Assembly (NCBI RefSeq): GCF_018130165.1
Contig: NZ_JAFCLZ010000023.1
Location: 62,001 to 126,000, forward strand
DNA length: 64,000 nucleotides
Direction: 5' to 3'
From: Bradyrhizobium sp. JYMT SZCCT0180
GTDB lineage: Bacteria; Pseudomonadota; Alphaproteobacteria; Rhizobiales; Xanthobacteraceae
Positions 41,553-49,793 of this stretch are shown piece after piece. The notes beneath the pieces were generated by a model, which saw only the letters and a program-made list of their open reading frames with translations, did not search any database and was not told the DNA's origin. Position 1 is the first letter of the stretch; each line of letters begins with the position of its first letter. The translations under genes were made by a program, and so were the position numbers.

Positions 41553-42413
41553 GTGACTAAGCTGGTGATAGACACCGATCCGGGCTGGGACGATGCCCTC
41601 GTCCTGGTCCTGCTGCTCGCCAAGCGCGACATCGACGTGCTCTGCGTCACCACGGTCTGGGGCAACGAGGACATAGCAGATACCACCACCAACGCACGAC
41701 GCATGACCTACTGCTGTGGACGTCCCGATATCCCCATCTATGCAGGGTGCATGCAGGCCCTCAAGCCAGTCTCAATCGATGTGCCGTGCCCGCCAAGCAG
41801 TGTCGTGCGGGCGCTACCCCCTCTCGGGACAGTCGTGAACGGAACATACGCGCCCGAGATGCTAACAGCTATGGCGAGGGCGCATGGGCCGGAGCTGACC
41901 ATCCTTGCCATCGGTTCGATGACGAATATCGCCGCGGCCATCGAAGGCGACAGGGCGGCGATGAAGACGGTCGGCACTGTTGTCGTCACTGGGGGAACAT
42001 TCACGGAGAGGAAGACCCACGAGTTCAATCTTGGCAGCGATCCGCTCGCCACCAACAAGCTGCTCGAAGCGGAATTGAACCCGGTGATGATTACGTTTGA
42101 CGTCGAGATGACGATGAACAAGGGGGACTGGGCTCAGCAGACGATGAAAGATATGAAAACGAAGTGGGCGACTTTCTACGCGAAGGTGATCCAGGACCAG
42201 CTGGATCAGCACAACTACGAAGCAAACGAGGGCGTCTTTGACCAGTTGGGGGCCCTCTATGCGCTCCAACCGTCACTGTTCAACATTGAACCGATGACGA
42301 TTCGCGTCGAGTCTGGCAGGATCATCCGGGATCCGGCGGGCCACCCCGCCCGCGTCGCGACAAGCGTCAACATAGACGCAGCCTACGACCTGCTTTTCAA
42401 GCGGCTCGCCTAG
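41553..42413 (+). CDS. nucleoside hydrolase with changed catalytic His
   Basis: 286 residues from GTG at 41553 (GGGGAG upstream). The calcium-binding DTDPGWDDA (7-15) and EFNLGSDPLAT (157-167) motifs are those of inosine/uridine-preferring nucleoside hydrolases, which cleave N-glycosidic bonds of ribonucleosides. The later motif usually reading HDP is GVFDQLG (Phe229-Asp230): the metal Asp stays but the acid His is Phe. Its TAG stop shares the CTAG overlap with the converging regulator stop. Possibly regulated with the P450 by GGCGTTA repeats. Function as a standard hydrolase is uncertain. Confidence 0.8.
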   Translation: MTKLVIDTDPGWDDALVLVLLLAKRDIDVLCVTTVWGNEDIADTTTNARRMTYCCGRPDIPIYAGCMQALKPVSIDVPCPPSSVVRALPPLGTVVNGTYAPEMLTAMARAHGPELTILAIGSMTNIAAAIEGDRAAMKTVGTVVVTGGTFTERKTHEFNLGSDPLATNKLLEAELNPVMITFDVEMTMNKGDWAQQTMKDMKTKWATFYAKVIQDQLDQHNYEANEGVFDQLGALYALQPSLFNIEPMTIRVESGRIIRDPAGHPARVATSVNIDAAYDLLFKRLA

Positions 42414-45400
42414 GCCTGTTGGCGCCGCTCAGCTTCGGCCCGCTCCAGCCAGAACGACATGTCGAGATCGCGGTACATCGTCGCCGCCGTGGAGAAGTGC
42501 TCGGTGGCTCGCTTGGGCTCACCCGTGCCCTGGTACAGCCTGCCGAGGCCGAGGTGGCAGTGTGCGATCAGCGGACGCATGCCGATCTCTTCGGCAAGCA
42601 CCAGCGCATCGCTGTAGTGGCGCAGGGCCTTTTTTGGCGACTCATCGCGGGCAGCGACGTCGCCGAGCAGCCTAAGCGCCCTTGCCTCATAGCCGCGTTG
42701 ACTGCCTTCTCGGGCAAGGGCGAGGGCGCGCGTGAGAAATCCCGACGCGTCTGCGAACCGGCCGGCCAACGCGCACGCTTCGCCCAAGAACACCATGAAG
42801 TTCGGCTGGCCCACGCGATGTCCCATCGCCTCGAGGAAGCCGAGCCCGCGCTCCAACAACGCGATGCCCTCGTCCGTCCGTCCCGACATCGCGTAGGCGT
42901 ACCCCAGCATGCCGGAAAGGAGCGCTCCGTTGTAGGTCTGGTTCCACTCGCGTGCCACCGCCAGCGCGCGTTCCAGCACATCGATGGCGCGGCCGGGTTC
43001 GCCCCTGCAGATCCGGAGATAGGCGACATACCAGCAGGCGATGGTCAGAGTGTAGGGATCATCCAGTGCCTCGGCGAGGCCGATGGCTCCTTCAGCGTGG
43101 ACGATCCCTCGCTCGTATTCTCCGCCGTCGGTGCAACACCAAGTCAGGTAGGCGCGGGCGATCACGGCCGGAAATGCGGTGAGGCCGAACCGTTCCCGGC
43201 TCCGCTCGCCGTCGAGCAAGCGCACAACTGTCAGGAACAGATCCTCTGCTCGTCGATAGTCACCCGTCCACAGGTAGGCCGCCCCGAGGTACAGATGCCC
43301 GGTCACCTGCAACGGTACATCCTCAAGCGACGCCGCGATGGTGCGAGCGGTCTCGCCGAACGCGATCGCCTCCCGCAGATCCCCGGCCAGCGCCAAGGCG
43401 TGGCACATATGGACGCCGAGCTGGCCCAGTCGCCGTTGATCCCCGAGTGCCCTGGTCGGACCTTCGGCCTGCCGAAGGCAGTCGAGGATGCGCTCGAACG
43501 CTCCGAGCGGCAACAACGACCCTTTCAGCTCGAAGCGGAGATCGACAGCCAATTCCAGCGCCTCGCGGCTCGTGGACTGCGCCTCGACGAGTTGTAGCGC
43601 CTGCTCGAAGAACTCCACGGCCTCGTGGTGCGCCCATCGCGCCTGCGCCAGCCGCCCCGCCTTGACCCAGTAGCCCATGGCCTCGCTGGCACGCCCGGCC
43701 TCGGTGAAATGATGGGCGACCACCTCAGGTTGGGTCTCGGCCAGCGCCGGGAATCGCTCGATCAGCCCTGCAGCGATGCTCGCATGCAGCGACTGCCGCC
43801 GGCTTCTCAGCATGGTGCTGTAGGCGGCGTCCTGCACCAGAGCGTGCTTGAACGTGTAGGTCGCCTCCGGCGTCGCTCCGCGCCGGGAGATGAGGCCGGC
43901 GCCGGTCAGCCGTTCGAGCGCCGCGTCGAGGTCGAACGGCGCCAAGGTTGACACCGCGGCGATCAACTCGTGGGAGAACTCCCTTCCGATCGCGGCGCCG
44001 ATCTGGGCCACGTCCTTGACCGAGGTGAGCCGATCGAGGCGCGCCACCAGCGAAGCCTGCAGCGTCGCTGGAATGGCGAATTCCGGCAGCGGCCCGTCGA
44101 GCGCGTAGCCCTCGTCGGTCTCGCGAAGGACGCCGCTCTCGATCAGCGCGCTGGTCAGTTCCTCGATGAACAGCGGCACGCCATCTGCGCGCGCGAGGAC
44201 CTGATCGACGACCGCGTCGGGCAGCGCCTTGTCCCTGGCGACGCCGGCAATGATGCCGGCGCTGTCGCGACGGCCGAGGCGGTTCAAGGGCAGCATCGAC
44301 ACATGCGGCTCACCGATCCAGTTCGGCCGAAGCTCGGGCCGTCCCGTGACCACCAGCAGGACCGGCAGGCTGGCGGCACGGGCAACCATTCGTTCGAGCA
44401 AATCCTGTGATGTCGGATCGATCCAGTGGGCGTCCTCGACGAGGATCAGCACGGCGCCCTGCGCCGCGGCGCCGACGAGTTGATCGAGAAGCGCGGCGAG
44501 GGTCATCTCCCGCTTCTGCTGCGGGCTGGCCGCCACGGCCGGATAGCGCTCGTCCGCCGGCACCCCCAACAGCTCGGCGATCAGCGCCACGTCGCGGGGC
44601 AGATTTTTCGCCGTCGGCCTGAGCAGGGCGTCCAATCTGTCGAGCTTCGCGCTGCAGTCGCTGCCGTGCTCAAATCCCGCGGCCTGCTCGAGCTGCGTAA
44701 TCAACGGGTAGAGCGGGCTCTGGGTATGGTGTGGCGAACAGAAATAGCGCAGTCGGGCATGCGGCTCGCCCTCGAGCCTGACCAGCAGGGTTTCAGAAAT
44801 CCGCGACTTGCCGATGCCGGGCTCTCCGGAGAGCAGCACGACTCGCCCTTCGCCGTGCTTGGCCTGATCCCAGCGGCGCAGCAGCAGCTCGATCTCCTCC
44901 TGCCGGCCGACCAGTGCGGACTGCGCACTGGAGCGACGCGCCTCGAAGCGGCTGACGCCGGCGGCTTCGCCGCGCACCTGCCATGCCTCGACCGGCTGCG
45001 GCAGGCCCTCCATGTCGATCGAAGCCAAGGCGCGGCAGTCGAACATCCGGCCCACCAGCCGATGCGTGCTGGCAGCGATCACGACCTCGCCGGGCGACGC
45101 CAGGGCTTGCAGTTGCGCAGCCACGTTTGGCGCCTCGCCTATCGCAACGCGCTGCCCGGTATCCGCCGGTCCTAGCTGCTCGCCAACGACAACCAGCCCC
45201 GTGGCGATGCCGACGCGCACCTGAAGGGGCCCGCCGGAACCAGCCGTCAGCCCGCGGACTGTATCAAGGATCGCAAGGCCGGCGCGCACAGCCTGCTCGG
45301 TGTCATGTTCGCCTGACGCCGGGTAGCCGAAATAGACGAGCACGCCATCGCCGAGGTACTGGGCGACGAATCCGCCGAATTGCGACGCCGCATCGTCGAT

Positions 45401-46450
45401 CACCGTATGGAAAGACGCAATCAAATCGCGCATGTCCTCAGGGTCGAGACGCGCCGAAACCGCCATCGAATCGACGACGTTGCACGCCAGGATGGTGAGC
45501 TGTCGTCGCTCGGGGCTGCCCGGGCCGACCGCCGTCGCAGAAAATGCCGCCTCGATTGGCGCTGCGGTATTACCGGCGTTCAGCTCCTGCGCGGGATCGC
45601 CCCCAATGTCGGCAACGGGTACTGCGACCGGCGGCGAACCGGGTCCTGTCCGACCGGGCCTGGTGTTCGCCCCGTCAGCGGGCGAGCTACCTTGCGGCGG
45701 TGCGCTGCGCAGCCCGGCGGCGAGCGATTTGGTTGCCGCGTCGGGGTCGGTATTCAGCTCGTGCCTGAGCAACGCGACAAGGTCCTGGTAGTGCTTGAGG
45801 GCTTCGGCCTTGCGTCCCGTGGCGGCCAGTGCCCTGACAATCAACCGATGGGCGTCCTCGCGCAAATTGTTGAGCGCGATGGCACGCTGGCCGGCCTTCA
45901 GAGCATGTTCGGCGCGACCTGCGGCGAGCTCCTGTTCACCGAGCCCCATCATGGCGCCAAGCGCAAGCTCCAGCAGCCTCTCGCGTTCAGCTGCGAGCCA
46001 TTCGTTCCAGCCCTCTTCTCCGACGCTAACATCATCGATCAACCGGCCCCGATAGAGGTCGCCCGCCGCACTCAACGCATCGCGATTGCCCTCGCGGACC
46101 AAGGCCTCAAACCGGCCGACATCGCACTGCATGACCTGCGCATTGAGCGAGATGACCTCGCCGTCGCTATCGAGGGCGTTCTGGCCGAGCACCTTGCGCA
46201 GCCGGAAGAGGGCCTGGCGCAGGTTCTGCTTGGCTTGCGCGTCGAAATGGGAGCCCCACAGAAGGGCAGTCAGCTTCTCGCGTGGCTGCGGCTGCGGCGC
46301 CGTACAGCCGAGGTAGGCCAATAAGGCCGCAAGCTTCTTGCTCGGCAATTCGACAACGCCATTCGGCCCGGTCAGCTCGAACCGTCCCAGCAGCGAAAGA
46401 TGAAATATCGGAGACGACGCGCCTTCCGTTGGCGCACGCGAAGTTCGCAC
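42410..46450 (-). CDS. SARP/BTAD-adenylyl cyclase-like-ATPase-TPR regulator (degenerate cyclase)
   Basis: 1346 residues from GTG at 46450, preceded by GGAAGGG (7 nt spacing) and placed after a promoter. Layout (about): winged helix 15-95 (FHLSLLGRFELTG), BTAD 110-250, class III cyclase domain 320-495 (RRQLTIL, YLGDGVLVYFGYP), AAA/NB-ARC-like ATPase with Walker A GEPGIGKS (542-549), then TPR repeats to the C terminus. In the cyclase domain the first metal Asp is Asn (N324; ACNVVDS) and the transition-state Arg of N-x3-R is Gln (Q446; NVAAQLQ), so cyclase activity is unlikely. The winged helix/BTAD suggests DNA binding to 11-bp-spaced repeats. Confidence 0.86.
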   Translation of the reverse strand: MRTSRAPTEGASSPIFHLSLLGRFELTGPNGVVELPSKKLAALLAYLGCTAPQPQPREKLTALLWGSHFDAQAKQNLRQALFRLRKVLGQNALDSDGEVISLNAQVMQCDVGRFEALVREGNRDALSAAGDLYRGRLIDDVSVGEEGWNEWLAAERERLLELALGAMMGLGEQELAAGRAEHALKAGQRAIALNNLREDAHRLIVRALAATGRKAEALKHYQDLVALLRHELNTDPDAATKSLAAGLRSAPPQGSSPADGANTRPGRTGPGSPPVAVPVADIGGDPAQELNAGNTAAPIEAAFSATAVGPGSPERRQLTILACNVVDSMAVSARLDPEDMRDLIASFHTVIDDAASQFGGFVAQYLGDGVLVYFGYPASGEHDTEQAVRAGLAILDTVRGLTAGSGGPLQVRVGIATGLVVVGEQLGPADTGQRVAIGEAPNVAAQLQALASPGEVVIAASTHRLVGRMFDCRALASIDMEGLPQPVEAWQVRGEAAGVSRFEARRSSAQSALVGRQEEIELLLRRWDQAKHGEGRVVLLSGEPGIGKSRISETLLVRLEGEPHARLRYFCSPHHTQSPLYPLITQLEQAAGFEHGSDCSAKLDRLDALLRPTAKNLPRDVALIAELLGVPADERYPAVAASPQQKREMTLAALLDQLVGAAAQGAVLILVEDAHWIDPTSQDLLERMVARAASLPVLLVVTGRPELRPNWIGEPHVSMLPLNRLGRRDSAGIIAGVARDKALPDAVVDQVLARADGVPLFIEELTSALIESGVLRETDEGYALDGPLPEFAIPATLQASLVARLDRLTSVKDVAQIGAAIGREFSHELIAAVSTLAPFDLDAALERLTGAGLISRRGATPEATYTFKHALVQDAAYSTMLRSRRQSLHASIAAGLIERFPALAETQPEVVAHHFTEAGRASEAMGYWVKAGRLAQARWAHHEAVEFFEQALQLVEAQSTSREALELAVDLRFELKGSLLPLGAFERILDCLRQAEGPTRALGDQRRLGQLGVHMCHALALAGDLREAIAFGETARTIAASLEDVPLQVTGHLYLGAAYLWTGDYRRAEDLFLTVVRLLDGERSRERFGLTAFPAVIARAYLTWCCTDGGEYERGIVHAEGAIGLAEALDDPYTLTIACWYVAYLRICRGEPGRAIDVLERALAVAREWNQTYNGALLSGMLGYAYAMSGRTDEGIALLERGLGFLEAMGHRVGQPNFMVFLGEACALAGRFADASGFLTRALALAREGSQRGYEARALRLLGDVAARDESPKKALRHYSDALVLAEEIGMRPLIAHCHLGLGRLYQGTGEPKRATEHFSTAATMYRDLDMSFWLERAEAERRQQA

Positions 46451-46473
46451 GGTGATGCCCTTCCAGGTAGTGC

Positions 46474-46503
46474 ATTCTACACTTTTCACGGTCCGCCAAG
46501 CAA
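46474..46503 (-). promoter_or_regulatory. putative promoter of the SARP-type regulator
   Basis: Reading leftwards: -35-like TTGCTT (46503-46498), 18-bp spacer, -10-like TAGAAT (46479-46474), transcript start about 46466, then GGAAGGG and GTG at 46450. The repeat array ends 4 bp upstream of the -35. Confidence 0.6.
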
Positions 46504-46506
46504 ATT

Positions 46507-46535
46507 TAACGCGACAGTGACGCCTGGCTAACGCC
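46507..46535 (-). promoter_or_regulatory. triple heptamer direct repeat upstream of the regulator (11-bp period)
   Basis: On the regulator strand: GGCGTTA (46535-46529), GGCGTCA (46524-46518) and CGCGTTA (46513-46507), spaced by 4 nt. Same heptamer and spacing as at 40987. Position directly upstream of the -35 is where SARP activators bind, suggesting autoregulation. Confidence 0.8.
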
Positions 46536-46611
46536 GGGGACGATGGCGGCAGGCTTCTGTCACGCCAGCGATGTGCGGGGACATCCCGATCGCAAAAATC
46601 GGAGTATCACC

Positions 46612-46836
46612 ATGCGTGCCTATACACAGTTTGAATCAGGCGAAGATCATCTGCGCCTCGGTGCGATCTTCAGCCTGCTTGCCACGTGGTGGCAGCGAGC
46701 CTGTTTCAGGGCAGAGTTGCGCGCGGATCTCAGAGACAAGCCCGATTTTCTGCACGATATCGGCATCGGCCTGCACGAAGCGCAAGCCGAAGCGTCGCGG
46801 TTGTTCTGGGAACCTTTGCTACTGAAGCACCGATAG
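46612..46836 (+). CDS. DUF1127 protein
   Basis: 74 residues from the ATG at 46612 (GGAGTATCACC upstream). C-terminal half (RAELRADLRDKPDFLHDIGIGLHEAQAEASRLFW) is the DUF1127 motif seen also at 4387. Small basic protein with an unknown role; divergent from the SARP regulator, 160 bp from its GTG, with the direct repeats between. It could therefore be affected by that regulator as well. Confidence 0.78.
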   Translation: MRAYTQFESGEDHLRLGAIFSLLATWWQRACFRAELRADLRDKPDFLHDIGIGLHEAQAEASRLFWEPLLLKHR

Positions 46837-46867
46837 TCCGGGAACGCAATCCGATGCTGCTGCGGAC

Positions 46868-47329
46868 TTGGGCTCCACCAAGAGCCTCGAAATCACGGGC
46901 GGGCATGCCTTGAATAACCTGATCGCAATCTACATTGCATGGATCGTTGCTCAGACCGGCTTGCTGGCTCCGGATCATCCGCCGATCAATTTCGTGTCAG
47001 CAACGGAACTGGCCAGACGCTTTGGCTCGCCGGAAAATAGCGGGTTGGAGTTGCAAGCGCTCTATAATCGTAGCGAGGGCTCCATTTACCTGCCGCGGCA
47101 ATGGTTACCGAATGATCTTCGGCAGAAGAGCGCCCTGTTGCATGAACTCGTCCATCACGTGCAGAGGTTCAACAAGATAGAGCTGCCTTGTATTGCCGCT
47201 TATGAGCGCCAAGCCTACGACCTGCAAATCAAATGGTTGCGCGAACAAGGGGTGGACGATCCATATGATCTAATCAAGACAAACGAGCTGAGCATCTACA
47301 TGGTGAGCGTTTGTCGTGACGGATCGTAA
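46868..47329 (+). CDS. zincin-like protein with HELVH motif (DUF6647-like)
   Basis: 153 residues if read from TTG at 46868, or 139 from a TTG at 46910 (better spaced GGGCATGCC). A hydrophobic N-terminal part (NNLIAIYIAWIVAQTGLL) precedes the metalloprotease-like HELVHHVQRF (about residues 95-104; HExxH). Other conserved-looking parts are YLPRQWLPNDLRQ and ERQAYDLQIKWLRE. I associate this with DUF6647, but it may be a generic minimal zincin. Substrate unknown; follows the DUF1127 gene by 31 nt. Confidence 0.6.
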   Translation: MGSTKSLEITGGHALNNLIAIYIAWIVAQTGLLAPDHPPINFVSATELARRFGSPENSGLELQALYNRSEGSIYLPRQWLPNDLRQKSALLHELVHHVQRFNKIELPCIAAYERQAYDLQIKWLREQGVDDPYDLIKTNELSIYMVSVCRDGS

Positions 47330-47385
47330 CGGTGTCACCCATCGGCTAGATAAGCCCACCGATCTCGCCTGCTTGTGATTTCACG

Positions 47386-48018
47386 TCATGGCGCCGCCGA
47401 TGCAGGCTGGCCCTTCAATGCGGCCAGTTCTGCTTCGAGCTCGGCGATGCGGGCGTCGCGCGAGGCCAAGGCGGTGGCGACGTCGCCAGCGTCGAATTTT
47501 TGCGGGATGTGCTGCGGACAATTGGTGTCCCACGCCGAGATCCGGAACAAGATGACCTGTTCCGGCCGCGCCTTGTATCCCTTCGGCATCAACGCCTGCG
47601 TCAGCGCCGGGTCGTCATCGACAACGCGCGCCTCGCCCCAGATCTTGACGCGCCTGCGGTGCGCATAGTCCATCACGAAGATATGCGCTTGCGGGTTCTC
47701 CGAGAGATTGCCTTGCGTGATGTATTGCCGGTTGCCGCTGTAATCGGCGAACGCGATCGTGTTCTTGTCGATGATTTTGACAAAGCCCTTCGGGCCGCCG
47801 CGATGCTGGATGTAGGGGTGGCCGGCGGCCGAGGCGGTGGCGAAATAGAAACTGTTGGTTTCGCCCAGGAAGCCCGCGAGATTCTCGTCGATCTCGGTGC
47901 GCCAGCCGCCGTTCTCTTCGACGCGGGCATAGGCGTCGCGCGATCCCTTGCGGGCCTGCACCGCCTTCACGGCCGGGGTGAAGGCCACATCGCTGGAATA
48001 GGTGTGAACGTCTGACAT
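47386..48018 (-). CDS. pyridoxamine 5'-phosphate oxidase-family protein
   Basis: 210 residues from the ATG at 48018 (AGGAGCAGCTCCA upstream). Split-barrel flavin motif FYFATASAAGHPYIQHRGGPKGFVKI, then IAFADYSGNRQYITQGNL and KIWGEARVVD. These are small PNPOx-like FMN proteins (the pyridoxamine 5'-phosphate oxidase related family), possibly flavin reductases or heme/F420-like binders. C-terminal coiled-coil (ASRDARIAELEAELAAL). Divergent from the LysR gene, which probably regulates it. Confidence 0.85.
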   Translation of the reverse strand: MSDVHTYSSDVAFTPAVKAVQARKGSRDAYARVEENGGWRTEIDENLAGFLGETNSFYFATASAAGHPYIQHRGGPKGFVKIIDKNTIAFADYSGNRQYITQGNLSENPQAHIFVMDYAHRRRVKIWGEARVVDDDPALTQALMPKGYKARPEQVILFRISAWDTNCPQHIPQKFDAGDVATALASRDARIAELEAELAALKGQPASAAP

Positions 48019-48118
48019 TGGAGCTGCTCCTGCCAAGTTCGGCGGCGCCGGTGCGCCTCTGCTGGTCATAAGATGCTCTCGCCAGGAATTAAAACAATCA
48101 TCCCGGTTGACACGACAC

Positions 48119-48128
48119 TATTGCAATA
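48119..48128. promoter_or_regulatory. TATTGCAATA palindrome in the divergent PNPOx-LysR gap
   Basis: A perfect 10-bp palindrome (TATTGCAATA) in a 124-bp divergent gap, 15 nt before the LysR ATG. Suitable as the autoregulatory box of the LysR protein; unproven. Confidence 0.4.
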
Positions 48129-48142
48129 TATGAAATAATGGC

Positions 48143-49036
48143 ATGGACCGTATCGACGCCATGCAGGCCTTTGTCACCGTCGCCGATTTGCAGGGCTTTG
48201 CCCCTGCCGCGCGCAAGCTCGGGCTGTCGCCATCAGGCGTGACGCGGCTGATCGCGGCGCTGGAGGACCGTCTCGGCGCCCGGCTGCTGCAGCGGACCAC
48301 GCGGTCCCTGACGCTCACGGACACCGGCGCCCGTTACCTGGAGCGCGCCCGCCAGATCCTCAGCGATGTCGAGGAGGCCGAAAGCGCAGCCGAGGGCGAG
48401 CGCACCAGGCCGGGCGGCCGGCTCTCGGTATCCGCCCCGAACGGTTTTGGGCGGCTTCACGTCAGCCCTGTGATGACGGCCTATCTCAAACGCTACCCCG
48501 ATGTCTCGGCGGATTTGCGGCTATCGGACCGCATGATCAATCTGGTGGAAGAGGGCGTCGACCTCGCGGTGCGGATCGGCCACTTGCCGGACTCGACGCT
48601 GGTCGCGCGCCATGTCGGCGAGATGCGGCGGATCGTGGTGGCCTCGCAGGCTTATCTCAAACGGCGCGGCGAGCCCAGGACGCCGGAGGCGATCGCGACC
48701 CACGATACCATCCATTTCGGCGCCATGACCGCTGCACCGGATTGGCGCTTCGCCGCCGAAGGCCGTGAGATCCGCGTCTCCAGCACGCCGCGGTTTACCT
48801 CCAACAGCGCCGACGCCGCGATCCAGTATGCGGAAGCGGGCGGCGGCCTGACCCGGGTGCTGGCCTATCAGGCCGCCGATTCACTGAAAGCAGGAAGGCT
48901 CCGCATCGTACTGGCGGAATTCGAGCAGCCGGCGCTGCCGATCCACATCGTCTACCCGACCTCGCGGCTGCTGTCGGCCAAGGTGCGCACCTTCATCGAT
49001 CTGGTGACCGAGACTGCGGATTGGCATTTCGGCTGA
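48143..49036 (+). CDS. LysR-family transcriptional regulator
   Basis: 297 residues. N-terminal HTH MDRIDAMQAFVTVADLQGFAPAARKLGLSPSGVTRLIAALEDRLG, then effector domain. Divergent from the PNPOx-like gene. The region resembles the AaeR/DsdC-like subgroup of regulators of redox or detoxification genes. It probably activates its divergent neighbour. Confidence 0.87.
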   Translation: MDRIDAMQAFVTVADLQGFAPAARKLGLSPSGVTRLIAALEDRLGARLLQRTTRSLTLTDTGARYLERARQILSDVEEAESAAEGERTRPGGRLSVSAPNGFGRLHVSPVMTAYLKRYPDVSADLRLSDRMINLVEEGVDLAVRIGHLPDSTLVARHVGEMRRIVVASQAYLKRRGEPRTPEAIATHDTIHFGAMTAAPDWRFAAEGREIRVSSTPRFTSNSADAAIQYAEAGGGLTRVLAYQAADSLKAGRLRIVLAEFEQPALPIHIVYPTSRLLSAKVRTFIDLVTETADWHFG

Positions 49037-49051
49037 CTGAAACCGTCCGCG

Positions 49052-49492
49052 TCACGCTTGTTCTGTTGCGATGGGCGCCTTCTTCGGCACCACGCGGAAC
49101 GTCGCGTTGGCGCGCGCGATCACGATGTCATCGGCCTTGATCAGGCTTTGCGCAAAGCAGATGGTGCGGCCGGTCTTGATCACCTCGGTCTCGATCGCGA
49201 GCCATTGCCCGACCTCCGCGGTGCCGATGAAGTCAACCGCGAGCCCGATCGTCACGAATGACGTCGTCCAGTTCGTCGCCTGCGCGCAGCTATAGCCCAT
49301 CGCGTTGTCGGAGAGGGCAGCGATCAGCCCGCCATGAATCAGGCCGCGGCCGTTGGTGTGCGGTTTTGCAAGCCGCAGCCCGATGACCACGGCCTTGTCG
49401 GTCCGCTTGGCATAGAGCGGCTCCCACGGCTCGGTGAGCGGGCTCTTGCGGGTGTGAAGCTCAAAACCATCGGGGATTTCGCTGAGTGTCAT
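49052..49492 (-). CDS. PaaI-type hotdog thioesterase
   Basis: 146 residues. Contains GRGLIHGGLIAALSDNAMGYSC (HGG hotdog active-site motif) and TASFVTIGLAVDFIGT-like strand order, typical of the PaaI family which hydrolyses aryl-CoA thioesters such as hydroxyphenylacetyl-CoA. May relieve dead-end CoA esters from the adjoining aromatic catabolism. Ribosome site before 49492 weak. Confidence 0.82.
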   Translation of the reverse strand: MTLSEIPDGFELHTRKSPLTEPWEPLYAKRTDKAVVIGLRLAKPHTNGRGLIHGGLIAALSDNAMGYSCAQATNWTTSFVTIGLAVDFIGTAEVGQWLAIETEVIKTGRTICFAQSLIKADDIVIARANATFRVVPKKAPIATEQA

Positions 49493-49661
49493 GTGTGGCT
49501 CACGTGCTGACGATGTTGCTCGTCATTGAACGCAACGCGCCTGCGAAGTCACCGCCTACAAAGTTTTAAACGGGATTCGCGCGGGTGTTTGAAACCGCTT
49601 GTGGCAGAGCCGTATTGCGTCGTAAGCGCAGGCAGAGTCACCCGAGCCAGCAGCAAACTCA

Positions 49662-49773
49662 GCCTCATCCTGAGGAGCGGCCACTTGGCCGCGTCTCGAA
49701 GGATGGGCCCAACCTTGATTCTATTTGGGCCTCATGGTTCGAGACGCGCGAAGACGCGCTCCTCACCATGAGG
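49662..49773. repeat. CCTCATCCTGAGGAGCGG hairpin repeat, copy 2
   Basis: CCTCATCCTGAGGAGCGGCC... to ...GCGCTCCTCACCATGAGG; same family as 26876-26979. It fills most of the gap 49493-49793 between the PaaI gene and pobA. Confidence 0.88.
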
Positions 49774-49793
49774 GATAGCCACCACGCGAATGC

